The notes: generated by a model from the sequence alone, not told the origin. A DNA stretch of 28,551 nt from an uncultured Bacteroidales bacterium (GCA_937899055.1 CALBPX010000011.1:1-28551), one strand, 5' to 3'; numbered from the stretch's first letter, positions 1-7,379 are shown. Program-made: numbers and translations.

Positions 1-636
1 CGAAACACCCTTGAAAGTTTTGGAGGTCAGGAGCAGATATGCAAGTGCAGCCGCAACGGCAACAACTGCACCACGGCTTAAGCTCAGAACCAGAAAAACA
101 AGAAGCAGTACACTCAAGACAGCGTAAGTTAACCACCTGTGGCTATATCTTCTGCTTCCAGCAAGAAGCCCAAAAATTCCGGACAAGCCAATAGCCACAT
201 AAGCTCCCAAATGACCTGTATTATTGAAGAAGTGCGCAGGATAGGCAATCACTCCGCAAATGCTAACGGAAAGAAGAAGGATATAAATGTATCTGCTGCC
301 GGTCTGCCTCCCTATCAGGTACAAAGAAAACATGAGTATCCATTTGACTGCACTGAGAGGTTCTATATAACACCTTTCAGACAGCAAAATCCTCAAAAGT
401 GAATAGAGGCAATAGACAACAAGAAATATGTCTGCCTCATTAATCCTGAAATGCCTTTTGGGAAAAACCAGCAGAACTACTGCTATTAGGCTAACCAAAG
501 TAAGAACGCTAAGGGACAGCCAGTTGCCTACGCTGAAAACGTAGCGGTGAAGCACAAGAAAAACAGGCGGTAACATAAACAAGAGGGCCTTGATGAAAAG
601 CCCTCTTGATACACCACATTCGCAGTCCGTTGCCAT
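1..636 (-). CDS. O-antigen ligase/polymerase-like (Wzy_C family) membrane protein, N-terminal part
   Basis: The minus strand is open from an ATG at 636 to the window edge, 212 codons without a stop, so the C-terminus is missing. The translation begins MATDCECGVSRGLFIKALLF and is dominated by hydrophobic segments separated by short basic loops, as in a polytopic inner-membrane protein. A late segment carries LSLSRGAVVAVAAALAYLLL, which resembles the 'SRG' helix of the Wzy_C/WaaL O-antigen ligase superfamily; the preceding HLGAYVAIGLSGIFGLLAG also fits that group. Family members polymerise or transfer lipid-linked glycans at the periplasmic face. The start overlaps the stop of the preceding lipoprotein gene (TAATG), which implies translational coupling. 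Membrane topology is clear; the exact role (Wzy polymerase, WaaL ligase or protein O-glycan ligase) cannot be decided without the C-terminal half. Confidence 0.72.
   Translation of the reverse strand, partial: MATDCECGVSRGLFIKALLFMLPPVFLVLHRYVFSVGNWLSLSVLTLVSLIAVVLLVFPKRHFRINEADIFLVVYCLYSLLRILLSERCYIEPLSAVKWILMFSLYLIGRQTGSRYIYILLLSVSICGVIAYPAHFFNNTGHLGAYVAIGLSGIFGLLAGSRRYSHRWLTYAVLSVLLLVFLVLSLSRGAVVAVAAALAYLLLTSKTFKGVS
507..528 (-). repeat. Source copy A of the mosaic repeat (22 bases)
   Basis: Part of the O-antigen-ligase-like gene, in the codons reading GNWLSLS. Identical to 4303-4324. The last nine bases on the plus strand (CCAGTTGCC) are shared with source copy B. Confidence 0.8.
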
Positions 637-2261
637 TATTGTTCCTTGCAAGGTATTACTACATTGCCTGCGCCTCTCTTTGCACTCAAGTATGGGCCTA
701 CGGTATCAACTCCTGCGCTTGTTCTCTTGAAGAAAGCTAGCATATAAGGGTGGAGATCATTTCTGCATGTTGCAAACCAGCACCATCCTGCTCCATCTGC
801 ATCATAAACAGAGCCTGATAAAGAAGATCTGGAACCAACGCCTGGGAAATTAATCAGCTTGCCGGTTTTCCAACCCTCGGTATAGAAATAGTAACCTACA
901 CCCATCTTGAAAGTTCCGGTTGAATTGATGTTGTCCAGCACATTCGTCCAGTTGCCGTCCTTTGTAAAGCCCGTAAAGGAAATTACTGGTGGTACGCAAA
1001 AACCCACAGGCGATGGATCATAAACAGTCTTACTAGGTACGTCTGTGAAACTGGCATTAGGAACTGCATTAATACTCCATAGGTTGGAGTATTTATTGTC
1101 CATGTCGCTGGTTGTGTTAAATGTCCCAGGGTTCTGTATGTAATTCTTTATTTCATTTTGAAGAACCGAGTTCTTATAACTGCCGTCAATAAACCCGTTA
1201 GGCCCATAATAAGCCTTGTTTACATTGCCGCCAGATCCTTTTGCACCAAGCATAGGATCCTTTCTTCCCCATTGGTAAAAGACACAGTTGCCATAAGTGT
1301 CTCCGTTTTTGCTCTTATCAGACTTGGGTTCGCACCAGCCAAGGAATACCGGCAAAAAGTCAATTGTATTAACAACATTTTTCACTGGTATAGGAGTAAG
1401 ATCCGCATCTGTAACCCATATATGCCAACTCCACGCCACAAGTCCCTCGGAATCGTATGCAGCAACAATGGCGTTGCCCTGTGTGAAGTTAGCCTTGTCT
1501 ATGTAGAATGTCAGATACTTGTTCTCCTTAGTGCCGGTGGTGCCTGTCATCCCAATCCCCTCTACAAGGTTCTGGCTGTCCATCCAGATCAAACCGGCCT
1601 TTGTGATAGGATATTTCTGGCTTACCCAAGGGTCCTTGGTGTCGTTGCCAGTGCTGATGCCGGTTCCTTTATGGTCGAGGAAATTAGATAGAATGGTCTC
1701 TCCGCTGATTGTTGGAACATAAGCTATCTTGTTAGTAGCACCATTCTTTAGGGCATTTCCATATACAATTGGAATCTTGTAGAATCCCGGCTTTGAAACC
1801 ACATAGCAGTTTGCGGTTGATTGGGTTATAGTATTGCCATAGATGTCCATCAAAGACAGGTCTGTCGCCGATTCAAATACTGTGACAGCACAGTTGGCGG
1901 TCTTTCCTCCTGCAGTTGCTGTAATCTGCGCTGTTCCGGCGGCTTTTGCCGTTACCTGTCCGGTGGAGGAAACCGTTGCTACGGCAGTGTTGGAAGAAGC
2001 CCAGGTAACTGTCTTATTGGTTGCGTTGTCAGGCTTGACAGTGGCTTCCAGATATAGAGTTCCGTTTTTCTCCAGATAGCCTTTAGCCTGGCTTACTGTA
2101 ACAGAAGAGACTGCCACTTCTGTACCCGGAGTAGGTGTAGGCGTTGGTGTTGGCTTTATGGGATCATCACCTGATCCAGAGCATCCAGCCATTACCAGAG
2201 CAAGCCCCATTAGAGCCCCGATGTATACTTGATTCTGAATGATTAATCTAATTCTAGTCAT
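636..2261 (-). CDS. Surface lipoprotein with Big_2 domain and FISUMP-like C-terminal region
   Basis: I chose the ATG at 2261, five bases after the previous gene's stop, because it gives a proper lipoprotein signal peptide (MTRIRL..., lipobox ALVMAGC, lipidated Cys27). The ORF is also open upstream to 2306. After the cysteine come SGSGDD, which resembles the acidic Bacteroidetes lipoprotein surface-export signal, then a Pro-Thr repeat spacer and a bacterial Ig-like Big_2 domain at about residues 49-128 (motif SSNTAVATVSSTGQVTAKAAG). The C-terminal half contains FYQWGRKDPMLGA and YDPSPVGFCVPP, typical of the FISUMP/fimbrillin-like surface proteins of Bacteroidales. About 541 residues. It is probably displayed on the outer membrane; no enzymatic activity is visible. 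It lies third in a four-gene operon and its stop overlaps the start of the O-antigen-ligase-like gene. A segment of this gene (948-1019) is copied at 4316-4389. Confidence 0.8.
   Translation of the reverse strand: MTRIRLIIQNQVYIGALMGLALVMAGCSGSGDDPIKPTPTPTPTPGTEVAVSSVTVSQAKGYLEKNGTLYLEATVKPDNATNKTVTWASSNTAVATVSSTGQVTAKAAGTAQITATAGGKTANCAVTVFESATDLSLMDIYGNTITQSTANCYVVSKPGFYKIPIVYGNALKNGATNKIAYVPTISGETILSNFLDHKGTGISTGNDTKDPWVSQKYPITKAGLIWMDSQNLVEGIGMTGTTGTKENKYLTFYIDKANFTQGNAIVAAYDSEGLVAWSWHIWVTDADLTPIPVKNVVNTIDFLPVFLGWCEPKSDKSKNGDTYGNCVFYQWGRKDPMLGAKGSGGNVNKAYYGPNGFIDGSYKNSVLQNEIKNYIQNPGTFNTTSDMDNKYSNLWSINAVPNASFTDVPSKTVYDPSPVGFCVPPVISFTGFTKDGNWTNVLDNINSTGTFKMGVGYYFYTEGWKTGKLINFPGVGSRSSLSGSVYDADGAGWCWFATCRNDLHPYMLAFFKRTSAGVDTVGPYLSAKRGAGNVVIPCKEQ
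948..1019 (-). repeat. Source copy B of the mosaic repeat (72 bases)
   Basis: Part of the FISUMP-like region of the lipoprotein gene, coding for DPSPVGFCVPP onward to DGNW. Matches 4316-4389 except for a two-base insertion in the intergenic copy. Confidence 0.85.
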
Positions 2262-2265
2262 ACTT

Positions 2266-2814
2266 CTATTTTTTTGAATTGCTTCCCTTGAATGAATTAT
2301 TGCCATATTCGTGAGCAGAATAATAAGGGATATATCCCATATAATAGTATTCCCTATAGCCCAAATTTTCCTTTTTAAAATCTTTCATAAGGGGATAAAC
2401 AAATTCTAACTGAACCTCTAACTCACAGGCAATAGGACCATCTTCGGAATAAGCAGGGGACATAAACTTCTTTCGGGTAAAGTCCTTGCATATATTCTGC
2501 AATTTGTTGTCCAAAACAACGCTACCGGTAGATTGTACAACATTTACCCCAACCAAAGCGCCCTTTGCACTGAAGCAAAAGGAAAGAACGGGTGTGTATA
2601 ATATATTCGTTCTGTTTTTCAAATCATTATTTCTAAAGAAATATTTAATGTAGTCTGCAATAGCCTCCTGATACTCTATTCCCTTATATTTAGGGCATTC
2701 TTTTATTGCAGACTTCTCACTCCCCTTGGAATAAATGGTTTGAGCGAAAGACTGTTCTGACATTAAACATACAAAAGATGCCACCAAAATGATTTTTGAG
2801 AAAAAGGTTTTCAT
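2266..2814 (-). CDS. Exported protein with TonB C-terminal-like domain
   Basis: A 182-residue protein with a clear Sec signal peptide (MKTFFSKIILVASFVC..., likely cleavage after SFA-Q). Residues about 70-145 look like a divergent TonB C-terminal domain: VLSFCFSAKGALVGVNVVQS is followed by a conserved-looking KFMSPAYSEDGP stretch and LEVQLEFVYPL, matching the usual beta-alpha-beta layout in which a 'Pa...G.pv' segment precedes the last strand. There is no N-terminal membrane anchor or proline-rich spacer, so it is unlikely to be a working energy transducer; Bacteroidetes carry many such stand-alone TonB-C-like periplasmic proteins of unknown role. It starts 15 bases after the zinc-ribbon lipoprotein gene ends and stops 4 bases before the Big_2 lipoprotein start, so the three are very probably co-transcribed. 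Confidence 0.65.
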   Translation of the reverse strand: MKTFFSKIILVASFVCLMSEQSFAQTIYSKGSEKSAIKECPKYKGIEYQEAIADYIKYFFRNNDLKNRTNILYTPVLSFCFSAKGALVGVNVVQSTGSVVLDNKLQNICKDFTRKKFMSPAYSEDGPIACELEVQLEFVYPLMKDFKKENLGYREYYYMGYIPYYSAHEYGNNSFKGSNSKK

Positions 2815-2829
2815 AATTTAAACAAAAAT

Positions 2830-4089
2830 TTAATCCTCTTCAAAAAATGCGACTAATACTCTATCACAGGTTATAGAAAAGGAATATTGAGTATTTGAAG
2901 ATATCAAAATATTATCCTCATACCAACCGTTAAAGGAATATCCTGAATTTGGATGTGCAGTCAATGATATGTACTCATTATAAAAATAATAGGATCTCTC
3001 TATTGATTTAGAGACATATCCGCCCTGATTATTTGTAGTAATGAGGAGCGAGTAAGTTGTGTTCGTATTTTCTGTGCTATCTGCTCCTCCTCCGCATTGA
3101 CCATTACAGCCGTATGTACCACAATATGGGCATTGGTCACCACTTGGAGGATTACACATACAAGTATTAAAATACCTGTTAGGGAAGCCACATTTAGGAC
3201 AAACGCAAGTGCAATACTGAACAAGTTCAAGGCAATATGGGCATCTAACATCAAACATATCGTAGAAATATATTATGCAATTGTTGCATACATAGTAACC
3301 ACCTTCATTAGAAAGAGTGCCGCCACAATACGGACATGTAAAATCTTCGCCTGAATCAAGTCCACCGCCACCTTTAGTGGAAGGTCTACTACTTGAACCA
3401 AATCGAAGCCCGCTATAAATCCGATCTGTGCCCAAAGAATCCACTTTAATCATCTGGTCTGTGGGAAGCAAATCAGCATCAAATACCAAGCCTTTTGAAT
3501 AGAGTTGAGAAGACTCCATAATACCCTCTTCTGAGCTGAATATCTGATATCCGGAAAAAGATGCTTTGTCACAGAGAAAACCATACTTAGTGTTGGCAAC
3601 TGCCTTTGAATAAGATCCAACAGTTGTTACTAATAAATGATGCATGCATCCATCTGCTTTATGCTTTTCAATAAGAAGAGAAGCATTCATTTCAGATTGA
3701 TGGATATTCTTGTTCAAATGCCCTACTCCATCATAAAGCAATGCAGTTACAGGAGACACCATCTTGATTGGAACTTCAACGACATAACTGTCTAAGGTTT
3801 CACCTTCCATGGCCTGATCCCATTCTATCACCATATTCTCGGTAAGGGAATAATCCTGATTCTTGGTTTTAGCGAGGCCGGAGGTTGCCGTAAGAAACTT
3901 GAGGGTCTTTGCTGTTTTTTCAAAATAAGCTTTGGCTTCTGACGTGCTAAAAGCGTTCTGGTCCTTTTCTTTCAAATCTGAGTCTTTCTGACATGAAATG
4001 GAAAAAATGGAAAAAAGAATCGTGATTACAGAAAAGGACAAGCAAGCCAATAATGGCTTGATAAAAGATTTTCTTCTTTTGCTTTTCAT
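2830..4089 (-). CDS. Cysteine-rich zinc-ribbon surface lipoprotein with InlB-type repeat
   Basis: The frame is open to 4209, but the ATG at 4089 is preferred: it follows a Shine-Dalgarno-like AAAGGA and gives a lipoprotein signal (MKSKRRKSFIKPLLACLSFS..., FSISC, lipid Cys33). The residues after the cysteine, QKDSD, resemble the Bacteroidetes surface-export signal (QKDDE type). Residues about 50-230 form an unrecognised domain. Residues 252-332 hold 16 cysteines in CPYC, CNNC, CPYC, CTC, CPKC, CMC and CPYC pairs, an array of double zinc ribbons. Residues 344-419 (ITTNNQGGYVS...GYSFNGWYEDN) match the divergent InlB B-repeat type. Length 419 aa. It heads the four-gene surface operon and has a good promoter. 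Zinc ribbons are usually cytoplasmic, so finding them behind an export signal is odd. Function unknown. Confidence 0.72.
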   Translation of the reverse strand: MKSKRRKSFIKPLLACLSFSVITILFSIFSISCQKDSDLKEKDQNAFSTSEAKAYFEKTAKTLKFLTATSGLAKTKNQDYSLTENMVIEWDQAMEGETLDSYVVEVPIKMVSPVTALLYDGVGHLNKNIHQSEMNASLLIEKHKADGCMHHLLVTTVGSYSKAVANTKYGFLCDKASFSGYQIFSSEEGIMESSQLYSKGLVFDADLLPTDQMIKVDSLGTDRIYSGLRFGSSSRPSTKGGGGLDSGEDFTCPYCGGTLSNEGGYYVCNNCIIYFYDMFDVRCPYCLELVQYCTCVCPKCGFPNRYFNTCMCNPPSGDQCPYCGTYGCNGQCGGGADSTENTNTTYSLLITTNNQGGYVSKSIERSYYFYNEYISLTAHPNSGYSFNGWYEDNILISSNTQYSFSITCDRVLVAFFEED

Positions 4090-4140
4090 AAATTGTCCTT
4101 TAGAGTGAATAAAATAGTAATAACTTAACGTTAACTTGGA

Positions 4141-4172
4141 CAAATATAATAAATGTAAGCGGAAAAACAAAA
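4141..4172 (-). promoter_or_regulatory. Bacteroidetes-type promoter for the zinc-ribbon lipoprotein operon
   Basis: On the minus strand TATATTTG (4148-4141) fits the -7 consensus TAnnTTTG exactly, and TTTTG (4172-4168) lies 19 bases upstream as the -33 element. Transcription would start near 4135, giving a leader of about 45 bases that contains the AAAGGA ribosome site before the ATG at 4089. This also argues against the longer ORF start at 4209, which would lie upstream of the promoter. Confidence 0.65.
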
Positions 4173-4230
4173 TTCTCGTGCTTGTTTTTTTGTTATCCCA
4201 ACAGTGCACTTCACTTTTGTAACAACGAAG

Positions 4231-4434
4231 TTACTTTTTGATAGATTCCATAAATTCCCGTGCCTTGCTCTTTATCTCTATGGTGATGGCGTTGTAAGTA
4301 CGCGCTAAGGGACAGCCAGTTGCCGTCCTTTGTAAAGCCCGTAAAGGAAATTATACTGGTGGTACGCAAAAACCCACAGGCGATGGATCCGTGAGTAGGG
4401 GGCCGAAATAGTCATCTATAAGCTTCCATCCCAT
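4231..4434 (-). pseudogene. Unrecognised gene remnant interrupted by a mosaic insertion
   Basis: Reading the minus strand from the ATG at 4434 gives MGWKLIDDYFGPLLT, then an inserted stretch, then RTYNAITIEIKSKAREFMES and IKK before the stop at 4231-4233. Both outer pieces look like real protein and are in the same frame. Removing the 87 bases at 4303-4389 joins them without a frameshift (...FGPLLT-RTYNAI...). The insertion itself brings an in-frame TAA at about 4354-4352. Upstream in the same frame are two TGA codons and, further up, MNKRPPNRYTKKMLTIPVV starting at about 4552 behind an AAGGAG. I do not recognise the family. The best reading is the decayed C-terminal end of a lost gene. Confidence 0.45.
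4303..4389 (-). repeat. 87-base mosaic duplicated from two nearby genes
   Basis: Bases 4303-4324 are identical over 22 bases to 507-528, inside the O-antigen-ligase-like gene. Bases 4316-4389 match 948-1019, inside the Big_2/FISUMP lipoprotein gene, over 72 bases with only a two-base insertion (the extra 'ta' near 4352). The two matches overlap by the nine bases CCAGTTGCC, which occur in both source genes, so the join is at shared microhomology. Both copies lie in the same orientation as their sources. The copied part reads DPSPVGFCVPP in the frame of the surrounding remnant. Confidence 0.85.
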
Positions 4435-4619
4435 AGCCTTTATACAAAACTTAACGCTGTTAAGAAAAATCGTTCAAATTTCCGTTCAAACTACCGGTAT
4501 TGTCAGCATTTTTTTTGTATATCTGTTGGGAGGCCGTTTGTTCATTGCAATTTTATACTCCTTATGGGATTAGGCGGTCTTCCAAGACAGTATTTCCATG
4601 CCGGTTGGTAAGAGCGGGC

Positions 4620-5444
4620 CTACCAGTCGTACTTGAGGTGCTTGACGGTCTTTTTTTCCTCTATGATCATTCGGAGAGCATCAATGCCCATCTGGAGATG
4701 CTCGTCAACAAAGTTCTGTGTGACTTTTTTGTCGCTCTCGCTTGTCTTTATACCTTCCGGTACCATCGGTTGGTCTGAAACCAGAAGCAGAGCCCCTGTA
4801 GGGATATGATTTGCAAAGCCGCAGATGAACAGAGTGGCAGTTTCCATATCCACTCCCATAGCTCTGGTGGATGCAAGGTATTTCTTGAAAGCCTCGTCAT
4901 GTTCCCAGAGTCTTCGGTTGGTGGTAAATACTGTACCTGTCCAATAATCCTTGCCATGGTCTCTGATGGCAGACGAAATTGCCCTCTGGAGCATGAATGC
5001 AGGAAGAGCCGGAACAACAAGAGGATAATAGTCATTGGACGTTCCTTCGCCTCGGATTGCAGCTATAGGAAGTATAAGGTCTCCAACCTTAGTGTGTTTG
5101 TCTATTCCACCGCATTTACCCAAAAAAAGGCAGGCTTTAGGATGTATGGCACTTAAAAGGTCCATTATGGTTGCAGCATTTGGGCTGCCCATTCCGAAAT
5201 TAATCAGGGTTATTCCTTCTGCGCTTACATTGGGCATGTTTGAATCTCTTCCTATAATCTCTACTCCGTATTTTGCGGCAAAAAGATCAAGATACTTGTC
5301 AAAGTTGGTAAGCAGAATACAGTCTGTGAAGTCTTCCAGTTTTCTTTTCGTGTATCGTGGAAGCCAGTTCTTTGCAATCACATCTTTCTTTTCCTGCCCT
5401 GAAGTCTGGCTCAATTCGTTTACCAAAATGCTGTTCAATTCCAT
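4620..5444 (-). CDS. amn: AMP nucleosidase, short Bacteroidetes form
   Basis: Predicted to hydrolyse AMP to adenine and ribose 5-phosphate in the cytoplasm, balancing purine pools. The 274-residue protein has the purine nucleoside phosphorylase/nucleosidase fold: the glycine-rich LINFGMGSPNAATIMDLL at 80-97, LFLGKCGGI at 106-114, and VDMETATLF at 198-206, the motif that holds the ribose-binding glutamate. The E. coli enzyme is nearly 500 residues because of an extra N-terminal regulatory domain; this protein lacks it, as is usual in Bacteroidetes. The ATG at 5444 is preceded by a good promoter in the tail of rmuC, so it is probably transcribed on its own. Related MTA/SAH nucleosidases are an alternative, but the overall sequence fits AMP nucleosidase better. 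Confidence 0.87.
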   Translation of the reverse strand: MELNSILVNELSQTSGQEKKDVIAKNWLPRYTKRKLEDFTDCILLTNFDKYLDLFAAKYGVEIIGRDSNMPNVSAEGITLINFGMGSPNAATIMDLLSAIHPKACLFLGKCGGIDKHTKVGDLILPIAAIRGEGTSNDYYPLVVPALPAFMLQRAISSAIRDHGKDYWTGTVFTTNRRLWEHDEAFKKYLASTRAMGVDMETATLFICGFANHIPTGALLLVSDQPMVPEGIKTSESDKKVTQNFVDEHLQMGIDALRMIIEEKKTVKHLKYDW

Positions 5445-5469
5445 AACAAAAATGTTTATCGGTTCCCTG

Positions 5470-5505
5470 CAAAGATACTAAAACATATTTACTCCTCTTC
5501 CAAAA
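5470..5505 (-). promoter_or_regulatory. Promoter for amn
   Basis: TATCTTTG on the minus strand (5477-5470) is an exact TAnnTTTG -7 element. TTTTG at 5505-5501 lies 23 bases upstream, slightly longer than the usual 19-21. It overlaps the last codons of rmuC and would give a leader of about 20 bases. Confidence 0.55.
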
Positions 5506-6859
5506 GCCGGTTGGGAGAGTCGGTATCTATTGAAACTACATCTGCTTCAACATCGCGGAGTTTACGGTTAATCTTGTTGGTGCGGGTTGTAATGAGTTTG
5601 TCCATATCTTCCAGGCCGCCCTGAATCTTGCCTTTGGCCTTTTCCAGCATATCGCCGAACTTTCCAAATTCTGTCTTAACCTCGCCGAGTACCTTCCAGA
5701 CATCGCTTCCCTTCTTCTGGATGGCAAGTGTGCGGAACCCCATCTGGAAACTTGTAAGTATGGCAGACAAGTTCGTAGGGCCGGCTACAGTAATGCTGTA
5801 ATCTTTCTGGAGGCTTTCCAGCAGGCTGGCATCTCTGGCAACTTCTGCATAAAGTCCTTCAAACGGCAGAAACATTATGGCAAACGGAGTGGTTTGGGGC
5901 ACATTTATGTACTTGTGAATGTTCTTTGCCTCGTTTTTAATGGCATTGCAGAAGTCTCTGCGGGCGGCATCCATTGAATCCTTGTCGGCAGATTCGTAAG
6001 CTTCCAGCAAAGCCTCATACCGGTCTTTAGGGAATTTTGAATCTATAGGCAGAAGTATAGGATTCCCGTCCTGCCCCGGGAAACGCACGGCAAACTCAAC
6101 CACCTCGTTCTTGTCATCTCCAGTATGGGCATTGGACACATACTGCCCAGGTGCAAGATATTGTTCCAGAAGCATCTGGAGCTGAACTTCGCCAAGTCCG
6201 CCTCTCATCTTCACATTGGAAAGCACCTTCTTCAATCCTCCCACATCTTTTGCAAGATCCCTCATCTCGGCCAGGCCGTTCTTTACGTTGTCCAACTGGC
6301 TGCCAACAGTTTCAAAGCTTTTGCTTATGCGGTCGTTCAGAGTCTTCTCCAGTTTTTCCTCCACCGTGTTGCGCATCTTGTCCAGACTCTTTTCCGTAGA
6401 AAGAATCATCCCTGCCTGAGTCTTCTCAATCTGCTCCAGTTTCAGTTTCTGGCTCTCTTCCAAAGACTTAAGTCTTTCCTCCTGAACTGAGCGCATCTTT
6501 TCAAACTGAAGCCTCTGGCTTTCGGTCATGTTATCAAGGCCTTTCTTCTGGCTGTCGCTGAGCAAACTTACCTTTTCAGAAAAGTTATTGTTGAAGTCTT
6601 TCATCCTTGCAGAGATTTCTTCTCTCTGCGATGTCTGTGCCCTCTCATAATCATCCTTGTTTTCTTTGTGGTAGTCTTTCAGCTCCTGACTGAGCCCCTT
6701 CATATAAGATGAGTTTTCTTGTTTGAAAGAATCAAGGAAGTGCGCATTATCCTGTTTCAAAGACCTTATCATCCTCCCCTGCTTTGAAGAAAGGACAAAC
6801 AGAATCACAAGCGCCACAACCATAAGCGCAAAAACCACATATATCAAAACCTCTGGCAT
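5489..6859 (-). CDS. rmuC: DNA recombination protein RmuC
   Basis: A 456-residue RmuC-family protein. Residues 4-24 form a single N-terminal membrane segment (VLIYVVFALMVVALVILFVL), followed by a long charged coiled coil from about 30 to 205 rich in Glu, Lys and Gln. The RmuC domain with its PD-(D/E)XK-like core follows (KMRGGLGEVQLQMLLEQYL; LLPIDSKFPKDRYEALLEAY with the D and K expected of the nuclease motif; TTPFAIMFLPFEGLYAEVAR; FQMGFRTLAIQKKGSDVWKV). The family limits inversions at short inverted repeats and is thought to act as a nuclease or nuclease partner. Length and domain order are normal. The start at 6859 sits a few bases below a strong promoter. Confidence 0.92.
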   Translation of the reverse strand: MPEVLIYVVFALMVVALVILFVLSSKQGRMIRSLKQDNAHFLDSFKQENSSYMKGLSQELKDYHKENKDDYERAQTSQREEISARMKDFNNNFSEKVSLLSDSQKKGLDNMTESQRLQFEKMRSVQEERLKSLEESQKLKLEQIEKTQAGMILSTEKSLDKMRNTVEEKLEKTLNDRISKSFETVGSQLDNVKNGLAEMRDLAKDVGGLKKVLSNVKMRGGLGEVQLQMLLEQYLAPGQYVSNAHTGDDKNEVVEFAVRFPGQDGNPILLPIDSKFPKDRYEALLEAYESADKDSMDAARRDFCNAIKNEAKNIHKYINVPQTTPFAIMFLPFEGLYAEVARDASLLESLQKDYSITVAGPTNLSAILTSFQMGFRTLAIQKKGSDVWKVLGEVKTEFGKFGDMLEKAKGKIQGGLEDMDKLITTRTNKINRKLRDVEADVVSIDTDSPNRLLEEE

Positions 6860-6873
6860 AACTTAATTTTTCT

Positions 6874-6904
6874 CAAATTTACGGAATAAATCTACACTGC
6901 ACAA
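6874..6904 (-). promoter_or_regulatory. Promoter for rmuC
   Basis: TAAATTTG (6881-6874) is an exact -7 element and TTG (6904-6902) lies 20 bases upstream, the ideal Bacteroidetes spacing. The -33 element lies within the last codons of the truncated ATPase remnant, so the truncation end point abuts or contributes to the rmuC promoter. The predicted leader is only about 10 bases. Confidence 0.62.
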
Positions 6905-7152
6905 TCCCAAAATTTGGGAGCCACTTGCCACTCGTCAATAAGTCTTGGCGTTTCACCTTCGAGCAACTTCTTTATATTGATGTCTGCCAACCGAAGATAT
7001 TGACTTTTGTGTTCCAGGTCAGACATGTATAGCGTACTCTTAGCCTGTTGTTCACAGGTTGTTGTCTTACCACACCACTTTGGCCCTTCCATAAGAACAG
7101 CCCCACATCCTTTGAGTTTAAGCAACTTGTCGAGAATCCTTTTTTTGTACAT
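6892..7152 (-). pseudogene. Truncated AAA/DUF4143-type ATPase
   Basis: The ATG at 7152 follows AAAAGGATC, a good ribosome site; the frame is open further to 7203. The 86 residues contain a Walker-A-like GPKWCGKTTT and then ETPRLIDEWQVAPKFWDCAV, the Walker-B-side motif characteristic of the AAA_14/DUF4143 family. Those proteins are normally over 400 residues. Here the frame stops right after WDCAV, losing the rest of the ATPase domain and the whole DUF4143 domain. The remnant cannot be a working ATPase. Such genes are common accessory genes in Bacteroidales; this one has probably been lost by a deletion ending just upstream of rmuC. Confidence 0.8.
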
Positions 7153-7182
7153 AGTGACGATCCTTTTTATTGAAATCCGCTG

Positions 7183-7214
7183 CATAGATAACACTTTTTT
7201 CATTTACTCGGCAA
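7183..7214 (-). promoter_or_regulatory. Possible promoter of the ATPase remnant
   Basis: TATCTATG (7190-7183) differs from TAnnTTTG at one base and TTG (7214-7212) is 21 bases upstream. It would produce a leader of about 25 bases ending in the AAAAGGATC ribosome site. The rest of 7215-7345 shows no gene or recognisable site. Confidence 0.35.
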
Positions 7215-7345
7215 TGTGTACCAGATGCGAAAAGTAGACACGGAAAATAATTTTTAGATGTTATTAACAAATAAACTCAAAAAGCAAGGCAATTTTTTCA
7301 GCAAGATTATCCAAGCACGATAACTGATGCCCTTGACAGTAATAC

Positions 7346-7379
7346 AAAAAAACTCCCGACCTCAATAAGAAGCCGGGAG
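7346..7379 (-). terminator. Intrinsic terminator after the tricorn protease gene
   Basis: In the minus-strand transcript CUCCCGGC (7379-7372) pairs with GUCGGGAG (7360-7353), eight pairs including one G-U, around an 11-base loop, followed by seven U residues (7352-7346). It lies 30 bases beyond the stop codon at 7409. Confidence 0.85.

Larger units (their letters stand above)
4210..4619. other. Gene-free interval with decayed sequence
   Basis: About 410 bases between the end of amn and the unused upstream part of the lipoprotein ORF. It contains the remnant and mosaic repeat described separately, a short inverted repeat at 4450-4464 (CTTAAC, three-base loop, GTTAAG) that is flanked by A- and T-runs and could act as a weak terminator below amn, and a tandem TTTGAACG repeat at about 4473-4492. 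No intact gene, RNA or transposon end is visible. Confidence 0.5.

Noticed and set aside
139..402. Plus-strand ORF of 87 codons near the left edge
   Set aside because: It lies opposite a 212-codon open minus-strand frame with clear membrane-protein sequence and a recognisable motif; the plus-strand product is compositionally random.
2103..2160. Alternating Thr-Pro codon repeat considered as a minisatellite
   Set aside because: It is the short spacer between the lipoprotein anchor and the Big_2 domain, common in surface proteins and too short to call a separate repeat.
6906..6918. Perfect palindrome CCCAAAATTTGGG considered as an operator
   Set aside because: It lies within the coding part of the truncated ATPase, upstream of the rmuC -33 element, with no second copy or supporting context.
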